Below, piece after piece: positions 8,217 through 15,708 of a DNA stretch of 37,457 nt. The stretch lies in NCBI GenBank assembly GCA_945888595.1, contig CAMDAO010000011.1, positions 1-37,457 on the forward strand, in the 5' to 3' direction. Position 1 is the stretch's first letter. Every line of letters starts with the position of its first letter. Source of the DNA: Chryseobacterium gleum. GTDB lineage: Bacteria; Bacteroidota; Bacteroidia; Flavobacteriales_D; Crocinitomicaceae. A model generated the notes under the pieces. The model was not told the DNA's origin. It worked only from the letters and a program-made list of their open reading frames with translations, and did no database searches. Both the position numbers and the translations under genes were made by a program.

Positions 8217-10667
8217 ATGATTAGAATGAAGCAAGCATCTTTCCTTTTTATTTTTTTATTTTTTGGACAGGGAGCTGTCTATTCTCAAAATGGAATTTTA
8301 ACAGGTTACGTAAAAGATAAAAACACGCAAGAAGTAGTTTTTGGAGCCAAAGTATTTATTGAAAATAGTTCAACTGCGACGTTGACAGATGTTGATGGAA
8401 ATTATAAATTATCAATTCCTATTGGAACATATAATATAAAAGTTCTTGCTGCTAGTTTTGTCGGTGAAACAAAGTATAACATTGTCATCAGCTCTGGTGG
8501 GGTGCAACAAGTGAATTTTGAGCTTGTAGGGCAAGTGCAAAATTTGGTAGAGGTTACTGTAAAATACGACAAAAATAAAAAAGCGGCTACAACTGACATG
8601 ATTACGCCTTTGTCCGTTCAACAATTAACTTCGGAAGAAATTAAATCGAATCCTGGTGGTGGTTTTGATGTGTCTAAGGTAGTGCAAACGCTGCCCGGTG
8701 TTGGTTCAACGGGCGGTGGTGCGCCGAGAAATGACATTATTGTAAGAGGTGGAGCGCCCAATGAAAATGTATATTATTTAGATGGAATAGAGATCCCTGT
8801 TTTAAATCATTTTCAAACGCAAGGTTCATCAGGTGGAGCGCAAGGAATTTTGAATGTTACGTTCATTGAAGATTTAAAACTTAGCTCTTCCGCTTTTGAT
8901 GCGCGTTATGACAATACACTTGCATCGACTTTTATCATTAAACAAAGGCAAGGTAATCAGGAGAAAATTAGTGGTAATTTGCGTACAAGTTTAACAGAAT
9001 CTGCTATGACCTTGGAGGGACCTATTGGGAAATCTAAGAAAACGAATTTTTTACTTTCGTCTCGGTTTTCGTACCTAGATTTATTGTTTACATTAATTGA
9101 TTTACCAATACGACCAAGGTATTCTGATTTTCAATATAAAGTAACGCATAAAATAAACAGTAAAACTACTCTTACAGCCATCGGAATTGGTGCTATCGAT
9201 CATTTTAGCTTTGGAAAAACAAAAAATTCTTCCATAGAAAACGAATATTTTAGGAGGTCTTTGCCATTTATTAATCAGTGGAATTATACGACCGGATTTA
9301 ATCTAAAACATTTAATTAAGAAGGGATTTATTAATTTTTCTCTTAGTAGAAACATGTTCAACAATCAAATTGATCGGTTCGAAGATGCTAAAAATGGTCA
9401 GGAAGAATTTCGTAATTTGAAACTTGTTTCTCAAGAAATGGAAAATAAATTTCGTTTTGATTACAATAAATATGTCAATGGGTGGAAATATTCGTTTGGT
9501 GTAATGGGACAGTATGTAAAATACAACACCAATTTTTATTCTAAATTGACCAACAATATTTATGATAATAGTGGAAATCTTCTTACTCCGGCAATTGAAT
9601 TTTCTTCTAAAAGTGCTATTGAGTTTTTCAAATATGGCGGCTTTGCACAAGTTTCTAAAAATATTTTTAATGAACGATTATTAGTTTCAACTGGCCTGAG
9701 AACGGATTTAAATAATTTCTTAAAAGATGGAAATAATCCTTTAAAAACATTGTCTCCGCGACTATCGTTATCATATCATATTAGTAAAAAGTTCGATCTT
9801 ACTGCTTCGGTTGGGTCTTATTATAAAATACCTACCTATACAACTTTAGGTTATCGTGATCAAAGTAACCAACTTGTAAATAAAAACTTACAGTATATTA
9901 ATTCAAAACATTACGTTTTTGGGGGGCAATTTCTTCCAAATGAAAGTTTACGATTAACAGTGGAAGGATTTTATAAAACCTATATGAACTATCCTGTTTC
10001 TGTTGCGAATGGAATTTCATTGGGTAACCAAGGTTCAGAGTTTGGTGCAGTAGGAAACGAAGAAGTGACAAGCATAGGAAAAGGAGAGACCTATGGGATA
10101 GAGTTTTTTATTCAACAAAAATTAGCGAAGCGCATCTTTTATTTTGCTAGTTACACTTTTGTAAGAAGTTTTTATTCTGGAGCAAATAACGCACTGATCG
10201 CTTCCGCATGGGATAATCAACATTTATTATCAGCGACGCTTGGTTATAAATTTAAGAACAATTGGCAAGTTGGATTAAAATATAGATTAGCGGGTGGTGT
10301 TCCATATACTCCTTTCAATTTAGAAAAATCCCAATCAACTTATGCAACAACGGGAGTGGGCTTCTTAGATTATACAAATTTGAACTCTAGTCGTTTAGAC
10401 ATGTTTAATCAAGTAGATTTGAGAATTGATAAAATTGCCAACTTTAACAAGTTTAGTTTAACTTTTTTCATGGATATTCAGAACTTATTTTTAAATTCTC
10501 AGCAAGGATCTCCTTTTTATACCTTTAAACGTAATGCTGATAATTCTGGTTTTGAAACCTCAGATGGTCAGCCTTTGAATGCAAATGGTTCAAATGGAAT
10601 TCCTGTTATTTTGAACAATGTTTCTAAAAATGTAACACCAACATTAGGACTAATTTTTGATTTTTAA
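8217..10667 (+). CDS. TonB-dependent outer-membrane receptor with CarboxypepD_reg-like N-domain
   Basis: Outer-membrane beta-barrel receptor of 816 residues. A signal peptide ends near VYSQ (about residue 24). Residues ~27-115 form a carboxypeptidase-regulatory-like domain (LTGYVKDKNTQEVVFGAKV, then DVDGNYKL). The plug domain (~125-240) includes VVQTLPGVGSTGGG, IIVRGGAPNENVYYLDGIEIP and the YDNTLAS stretch. The rest is alternating barrel sequence ending in an aromatic residue (LGLIFDF). It lacks the size of SusC proteins and no SusD partner follows, so it is more likely an ordinary siderophore-, metal- or small-molecule-type receptor; the ligand cannot be read from sequence. An ATG three codons downstream (8226) is an equally plausible start. 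It ends 13 nt from the convergent O-antigen ligase gene. Confidence 0.92.
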   Translation: MIRMKQASFLFIFLFFGQGAVYSQNGILTGYVKDKNTQEVVFGAKVFIENSSTATLTDVDGNYKLSIPIGTYNIKVLAASFVGETKYNIVISSGGVQQVNFELVGQVQNLVEVTVKYDKNKKAATTDMITPLSVQQLTSEEIKSNPGGGFDVSKVVQTLPGVGSTGGGAPRNDIIVRGGAPNENVYYLDGIEIPVLNHFQTQGSSGGAQGILNVTFIEDLKLSSSAFDARYDNTLASTFIIKQRQGNQEKISGNLRTSLTESAMTLEGPIGKSKKTNFLLSSRFSYLDLLFTLIDLPIRPRYSDFQYKVTHKINSKTTLTAIGIGAIDHFSFGKTKNSSIENEYFRRSLPFINQWNYTTGFNLKHLIKKGFINFSLSRNMFNNQIDRFEDAKNGQEEFRNLKLVSQEMENKFRFDYNKYVNGWKYSFGVMGQYVKYNTNFYSKLTNNIYDNSGNLLTPAIEFSSKSAIEFFKYGGFAQVSKNIFNERLLVSTGLRTDLNNFLKDGNNPLKTLSPRLSLSYHISKKFDLTASVGSYYKIPTYTTLGYRDQSNQLVNKNLQYINSKHYVFGGQFLPNESLRLTVEGFYKTYMNYPVSVANGISLGNQGSEFGAVGNEEVTSIGKGETYGIEFFIQQKLAKRIFYFASYTFVRSFYSGANNALIASAWDNQHLLSATLGYKFKNNWQVGLKYRLAGGVPYTPFNLEKSQSTYATTGVGFLDYTNLNSSRLDMFNQVDLRIDKIANFNKFSLTFFMDIQNLFLNSQQGSPFYTFKRNADNSGFETSDGQPLNANGSNGIPVILNNVSKNVTPTLGLIFDF

Positions 10668-10680
10668 AGTCCCGAACTTA

Positions 10681-12252
10681 TTAATTTGTGCTCGTGGTTT
10701 CTAATTGCGCTGTTGAACGTGGTTCTATTGTAGAAATAAACAAGCCTAAAAACAAAGAAATCATGCATACCCCCATTTGAGTTTCAATGGTATCTTCAAT
10801 CATGAAAGTGCAAATAACCGCGGAAATAAATAGAACAGGAACTAATTCTTTGTGAGCAAGGTTTTCTTTAAAATACGTGTATAATAATCCAAGAAAAAGG
10901 ATTAATCCAACAAGACCGAAGGTGATAAATACGGTCAGATACATATTATGAGCTCGATGTCTATTTTTTGAGAGCAATATTGAATTTTCTTTTTCATATT
11001 GTTGATCAAATGCTATTTGTACATCTCCTGTACCTACACCCATTAACCAATTTCTTTGGATGATGTGCCAACCCGTCTTCCAATATTCTATTCTTTGCAA
11101 GAGTGAATTTCCGTTGGGATCTGTATTGTTATTTATTTGATGCCTTATTTCGTATAAACGTGCTATCATTCCTGTTTTTAGCAGATTTACACTGGCAATT
11201 CCATTTTCAATATTTTGTATATCTATTTTCGTTAATTTACGTATTCCTAAAGCATCCTTGCTTATGTTTTTAGAAGTGAGGTAACGGATTAATGTATATT
11301 TTAATGGGTGATTGGATTTATCCTTTTTATCAAATGGAATCGTTGAAATTTTCTCCCATTCCCTTTTTAACTCAAGTTCGCAGATGCTGACATAAATACG
11401 ATTATTGTTTTCAGTGCTTTTGTCGTTTAAACAATTTACATAGTCGTTTCCTTCAACCGTTTTTTTGGGTAATGAATGAACGTCAATTACATTTTTTTCA
11501 CCTTGAAATAAAAAATAGAAACTTGAAAAAATAATTCCCAATGAAATGGTCGCAAATACCAAGGAAATTCTTCTACTGTAGGAATGAATTCGTAACAAAA
11601 TATACATTAAAATGATTACTAATAGAGCAATCGCTCCCGATAATATTTGGCTATAGAAGGTATATAACGAAAACCAACCAAATACTAAAAACCACAGTAA
11701 TTTTGATAGTTTAGAATTTGTTTCCCGAATGAAATATAAACTAATTGCAGCGCCTAAAGCGATTAAAATTCCATAACGAATATGGGAACCAAATAATGAA
11801 AGCTGTCGAATATCGCTGTATTCTTTATATCCGAACCACTGCTTGTAAAACCCAATGTTTAGCAATGAAGTGAATAGAAGGGAAATTAGTAATGCATATA
11901 AAATCAGATGAACATTTTTTCTACTAAGTGTCGGTCTAGCCACAAAAGCTAAAGGAACAGAAAGTAAAGGGAGCTTGATGAGCAAGTCATGCAATGCGTA
12001 GGAAGTATCTGTTGACCAAAATAATCCTAAAATATGTAGACTGAAAAAAGCAAATAGCCAATGGAATATTTTATTCTTTTTGATGCGCATCCAATAGCTC
12101 CTAAAATCGCCTTCTAGAACTAAATTTGATACTCCCCAAATCGCGCCAATTGACATCAGGACTTTATTCAGAGGTAAACCGAAAGCGAAGAGAGACATCC
12201 CAAGGACATGTAAAAAATGATGTACTTTATAACCAAATAAACGGTCCAGCAT
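10681..12252 (-). CDS. O-antigen ligase-like polytopic membrane protein (Wzy_C/WaaL family)
   Basis: Inner-membrane protein of 523 residues with about nine to ten hydrophobic helices before residue ~250 and three at the C-terminus (~445-510). Between them lies a large, mostly hydrophilic extracytoplasmic loop of ~190 residues. Its end carries the family hallmark: WLMGVGTGDVQIAFDQQY, then RAHNMYLTVFITFGLVGL. Proteins of this type transfer or polymerise surface glycans on the periplasmic face; whether this one is a ligase or a polymerase cannot be decided. It lies 56 nt after the S41 protease gene with no clear promoter between, so it is probably the last gene of an rnpA-S41-ligase transcript. 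No other glycan gene is adjacent. Confidence 0.85.
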   Translation of the reverse strand: MLDRLFGYKVHHFLHVLGMSLFAFGLPLNKVLMSIGAIWGVSNLVLEGDFRSYWMRIKKNKIFHWLFAFFSLHILGLFWSTDTSYALHDLLIKLPLLSVPLAFVARPTLSRKNVHLILYALLISLLFTSLLNIGFYKQWFGYKEYSDIRQLSLFGSHIRYGILIALGAAISLYFIRETNSKLSKLLWFLVFGWFSLYTFYSQILSGAIALLVIILMYILLRIHSYSRRISLVFATISLGIIFSSFYFLFQGEKNVIDVHSLPKKTVEGNDYVNCLNDKSTENNNRIYVSICELELKREWEKISTIPFDKKDKSNHPLKYTLIRYLTSKNISKDALGIRKLTKIDIQNIENGIASVNLLKTGMIARLYEIRHQINNNTDPNGNSLLQRIEYWKTGWHIIQRNWLMGVGTGDVQIAFDQQYEKENSILLSKNRHRAHNMYLTVFITFGLVGLILFLGLLYTYFKENLAHKELVPVLFISAVICTFMIEDTIETQMGVCMISLFLGLFISTIEPRSTAQLETTSTN

Positions 12253-12308
12253 AAGTAGAAATTATAATATTTTTCTGACTAAAATCAGATAATTTCATTA
12301 AAGAACGA

Positions 12309-13967
12309 TTATTTTCCTAAAATAGTATTGTACTCTTTACTATTTTTTAAAAGGACTAAAGATTTAGCGATCGATAAATCAGTTCTGAAAGAATCCTCTG
12401 CTCTTCCTTTTTGAAAGTAATAACGAGAAATGATTTCATTTTCTAATAAAATCTTAATTTCTTCTTTAAATTTTTCTAAATCTCTTTCTTTCGATGGTAT
12501 TACTTTCGCCAATAATGCTTCATATTCAGCTTTAGAATCAGCATAATACCCTTCTTCTTCCGCTGTTTTTTTCATTTTCTCTAAAACTTCCTCTGATGCA
12601 GTTGAATAGGTAAAAGTTTCAGCAAGTACGTATTTTTTAAAGTCATTATATTGTTCATCTGATAATTTAAATGTACCTGCTGCTGCTATCGTAGGATTTT
12701 TAATATGAAATTTCGTTGCATAATTAAAAATTAGATTGTTTGAATAAATAGTAGCAGATAATCGACTTAATTCTCTTTCATCTATGGTTATATCCGGTTC
12801 AATGCCGCGGCCATCTATGACTTCTCTACCAGTAGATGTTTTGAATTTCTTTAATAATGAATCTGAAATTTCTTTTGGTTTTTCTCCCTCTGCATTGTCA
12901 TAATATTCTAACCTTTGCACACATCTTCCAGACGGAGTGTAATATTTTGCAATGGTTAATTTCATTTTTGAACCGTACTTTAAATCGTATGTACGTTGCA
13001 CCAAACCCTTGCCGTAGGAAGTTGTCCCAATTATTACTGCTCTGTCTAAATCTTGCAAACTTCCAGAAACAATTTCACTAGCAGAAGCAGAACCTTCATC
13101 AATTAAAACCGTTAAAGGGATTGTCATATCAAGCGGATCATCTTGTGTGTTGTATACTCTATTTTCTTCGGCAACTCTTCCTTTTGTAGTCACTACAACT
13201 TGCCCTTTTTTAACAAACAGATTCACGATTTTCACGGCCTCAATCAATAATCCTCCGCCATTTCCACGAAGATCTAGAACCATTTCCGTCATTCCTTTCG
13301 ATTTTAAGCTTTCCATTGCCTTTTTTACATCGTCAGAAGCTGTTTGCGTAAAACTATTGAGTTTCACGTAACCAACAGTTGAAGAAAGCATCCCTGAATA
13401 GGGAACATCTGGTAATTTTATTTCATCTCTCGTGACAGAAATCATTTTTAACCCTTCACCTTCTCTTTCTACTTCTATTTTTATCGAAGTACTTTTTGGA
13501 CCTTTTAATGAACTAGAAACTTCATCAGAAGGTTTACCAACCATTGATTTTCCATCGATAGAAATAATTTTATCGCCTGCTTTTAATCCTGCTTTTTCTG
13601 CTGGATTTCCTTCATATGGTTCCGCAATGAATGTGTGTTCACCAATTTTTCGAATTAAAGAGCCAATACCACCATATTGACCAGTGGTCATCATTTTATA
13701 ATCTTCCATGTTTGATTCATGGTAGTAAACCGTATACGGATCTAATTCTTTCAACATGGCATCAATTCCAACCTTTGAAAGATGCCCAAATTGAGGTTCA
13801 TCGACATAATATTTTTCTAAATGTTCGTTAATCAAATCCATGATTTCCATGTTTTTGATTAATTCAAATCCATTAGATTGAGAAATAGATCTAAATGACA
13901 AAAGGGAGATAAAAACTAAAAAGAATGCGATTTTACCTTTAAATTTTTGTTGTATCATTGTTTTCAA
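12309..13967 (-). CDS. S41-family C-terminal processing peptidase (CtpA-like)
   Basis: Exported serine protease of 552 residues with a signal peptide (hydrophobic ~11-28, then SISQ). A PDZ domain spans ~95-175 (PAEKAGLKAGDKIISIDG). The S41 catalytic domain (~185-350) shows LDLRGNGGG, then EGSASASEIV with the nucleophile S295, and TSYGKGLVQ with the general base K320. This is the Ser-Lys dyad with the 25-residue spacing known from Tsp. The C-terminal ~200 residues are charged and helical. Members trim C-termini of envelope proteins. The first ATG (13967) overlaps the end of rnpA by 29 bases; an ATG three codons later is also possible. The rnpA-S41 pairing points to cotranscription and translational coupling. 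Confidence 0.93.
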   Translation of the reverse strand: MKTMIQQKFKGKIAFFLVFISLLSFRSISQSNGFELIKNMEIMDLINEHLEKYYVDEPQFGHLSKVGIDAMLKELDPYTVYYHESNMEDYKMMTTGQYGGIGSLIRKIGEHTFIAEPYEGNPAEKAGLKAGDKIISIDGKSMVGKPSDEVSSSLKGPKSTSIKIEVEREGEGLKMISVTRDEIKLPDVPYSGMLSSTVGYVKLNSFTQTASDDVKKAMESLKSKGMTEMVLDLRGNGGGLLIEAVKIVNLFVKKGQVVVTTKGRVAEENRVYNTQDDPLDMTIPLTVLIDEGSASASEIVSGSLQDLDRAVIIGTTSYGKGLVQRTYDLKYGSKMKLTIAKYYTPSGRCVQRLEYYDNAEGEKPKEISDSLLKKFKTSTGREVIDGRGIEPDITIDERELSRLSATIYSNNLIFNYATKFHIKNPTIAAAGTFKLSDEQYNDFKKYVLAETFTYSTASEEVLEKMKKTAEEEGYYADSKAEYEALLAKVIPSKERDLEKFKEEIKILLENEIISRYYFQKGRAEDSFRTDLSIAKSLVLLKNSKEYNTILGK

Positions 13968-14340
13968 ATTTGTTCACTAACTGTATAAAAACTTGTTCTG
14001 TCTTGCGAAGAAGAACGTCATAAGGCATTTCTTCCTTGGCTGTGTAGACCATAAATAACGCTAATTGTTTGTTATTTGTTATACTAAAAGTCTCCAAAAT
14101 TAATTTATTCTTTCGAATAGTTTCGCGCATGAGTCTTTTTACTCTATTTCTATCATGGGCTTTTCTGAATAATCTTTTAGGCGCCGAGATAGTAATCTGA
14201 AAGGGGGCTTCTAATTTTTCTTCAACTTCCATAAAATGAACGACAAATGGATATTGTTTTACGGTGTTCCCACTTTTAAAAACAGAATCGATTAATTTTT
14301 GTCGGCACAATTTATATTTTTTCCCAAATGTTTGGTCCAT
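13939..14340 (-). CDS. rnpA: Ribonuclease P protein component
   Basis: Protein subunit that assists the RNase P RNA in maturing tRNA 5' ends. From the ATG at 14338-14340 it is 133 residues, the family's usual size, starting MDQTFGKKYKLCRQ. The diagnostic motif is APKRLFRKAHDRNRVKRLMRE, rich in Arg/Lys and containing the RNRxKR core. An in-frame TTG at 14365-14367 would add nine residues, but it lies upstream of an exact -7 element (TATATTTG, 14345-14352) that ends 4 nt before the ATG, so I prefer the ATG. It is the first gene of an apparent three-gene transcript. The usual rpmH and yidD/yidC neighbours are not here. Confidence 0.95.
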   Translation of the reverse strand: MDQTFGKKYKLCRQKLIDSVFKSGNTVKQYPFVVHFMEVEEKLEAPFQITISAPKRLFRKAHDRNRVKRLMRETIRKNKLILETFSITNNKQLALFMVYTAKEEMPYDVLLRKTEQVFIQLVNKFENNDTTKI

Positions 14341-14344
14341 TACA

Positions 14345-14352
14345 CAAATATA
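14345..14352 (-). promoter_or_regulatory. Candidate -7 promoter element of rnpA
   Basis: Reverse complement reads TATATTTG, exact TAnnTTTG, separated from the rnpA ATG by only TGTA. The nearest upstream TTG (14365-14367) is too close for a normal -33 element. Confidence 0.5.
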
Positions 14353-14436
14353 AGGATTTTCTATCAAGAGCGGATATCGGTTAATGGTAAAATGAATTTA
14401 GTCAATCTTTCAACTCTTTTTGATTAATTTCACCAA

Positions 14437-15615
14437 ATGGATCGAAAGAAAGTATGTATTGTGGGAATGGGCCCTGCTGGTTTAATGGCCGGAACAATCC
14501 TACTGGAACAAGGATGTGAGGTCCACTTTTTCGATCATAAAAAGGCGGCTGGGAGAAAATTCTTAGTAGCAGGAAACGGAGGTTTTAATTTAACTCATTG
14601 TGAAATTCCAGAAGCATTTGCATCAAAATACAATCGACCATATCTGCAAGCAGCATTTCAACAATTTGACAATGAGGAGTGGATTAACTGGTTATCGAAA
14701 ATAGGCATTGAAACATTTGTTGGTAGTTCAGGGAAAATTTTTCCAGTGAAAGGAATAAAGCCAATCGAAGTTCTTTCCGCATGGATTAAACGAATAGAGG
14801 TATTAGGAGGAATTTTCCATTTTTCTCATAAATGGCTTGATTTTAATGAAAAAGAGGTTTTTTTTACTCAAAAAAGCGGCAATATCAGTCATTTGTTTGA
14901 TTTTTTAGTATTGGCAATGGGAGGTTCTTCATGGAAAAAGACAGGTTCAACAGGTGAATGGAAAAACATCTTGAAATCGAAAGAGGTAGTTTGTAAACCT
15001 TTTGAAGCAAGTAATTCCGGATTTGAATTGAAAGATTGGTCTGAAATCTCACTACTTCAAGGCCGCGCCATTAAAAATATCGAAGTCACGTTTAATGCCA
15101 CGTCAAAAAAAGGAGATATCGTCATTTCCGCGTATGGTATGGAAGGTGCACCCATTTATTTTGTTAACAAAGAATATAGAAAGGATCCACAAGGGTACTT
15201 CTCTATTGATTACAAGCCTACAAAAACGCGAGAAGAAATAAGTGCAGTATTAGCAAACGCGAAGAATATAACCAGCGGGTTAAAGAAATTAAATGTATCA
15301 CCCGTAAGTATTCAATTGATAAAAATGAGAACATCAAAAGAGGAATATTCTTCACCTGGTATTTTGGCAGAAATCATAAAAGGAATGAAATTTCACCCCA
15401 GTTCTCTCCGTCCAATAGATGAGGTTATTTCAACGGTTGGAGGGGTTTCGATGGAGGCGATTACCAAAGACTTTGAATTAAAACGACACAATAAAGTATT
15501 TGTTTGCGGAGAGATGTTGGATTGGGATGCACCAACAGGTGGTTACTTAATTCAAGGATGTGTTTCGTCTGGATATAAAGTCGCGATGGCCATTTCAACG
15601 TTAGGAAAAGGATAA
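14437..15615 (+). CDS. FAD/NAD(P)-dependent oxidoreductase of the HI0933/YhiN (BaiN) family
   Basis: Soluble flavoprotein of 392 residues. The N-terminal dinucleotide motif GMGPAGLMAG (about 10-19) is followed by the acidic end of the second strand (EVHFFDHKKAAGRKFLVAGNGGFNLTH), typical of the family. A further FAD-contact segment is LVLAMGGSSWKKTGSTGEW, and the C-terminal part has TVGGVSMEAI, VFVCGEMLDWDAPTGGYLIQ and the closing GCVSSGYKVAMAI helix. The subgroup with this architecture is often annotated as a TIGR03862-type flavoprotein. The physiological substrate is not established and the neighbours do not suggest one. It is divergent from rnpA. TCTTTTTG at 14415-14422 is a one-mismatch -7 candidate 14 nt upstream. 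Confidence 0.9.
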   Translation: MDRKKVCIVGMGPAGLMAGTILLEQGCEVHFFDHKKAAGRKFLVAGNGGFNLTHCEIPEAFASKYNRPYLQAAFQQFDNEEWINWLSKIGIETFVGSSGKIFPVKGIKPIEVLSAWIKRIEVLGGIFHFSHKWLDFNEKEVFFTQKSGNISHLFDFLVLAMGGSSWKKTGSTGEWKNILKSKEVVCKPFEASNSGFELKDWSEISLLQGRAIKNIEVTFNATSKKGDIVISAYGMEGAPIYFVNKEYRKDPQGYFSIDYKPTKTREEISAVLANAKNITSGLKKLNVSPVSIQLIKMRTSKEEYSSPGILAEIIKGMKFHPSSLRPIDEVISTVGGVSMEAITKDFELKRHNKVFVCGEMLDWDAPTGGYLIQGCVSSGYKVAMAISTLGKG

Positions 15616-15695
15616 TTTTTTATTTTTCTAACTACCATTTATCATTCTATTTAAACCATTCTTAATCTTTTTATGTATATGTTTTAAAATCTTTT

Positions 15696-15703
15696 TATTT
15701 TTG
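15696..15703 (+). promoter_or_regulatory. Candidate -7 promoter element of the DUF5916 gene
   Basis: TATTTTTG, exact TAnnTTTG, five bases before the ATG at 15709. No TTG is visible about 19 nt upstream, so the -33 element is missing or degenerate. Confidence 0.45.
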
Positions 15704-15708
15704 ATTCA

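Noticed and set aside
12253-12308. Short inverted repeat (TCTGA/TCAGA) between the S41 and ligase genes as a terminator
   Set aside because: Only 5 bp with no T-run on the coding strand; read-through within an operon is more likely.
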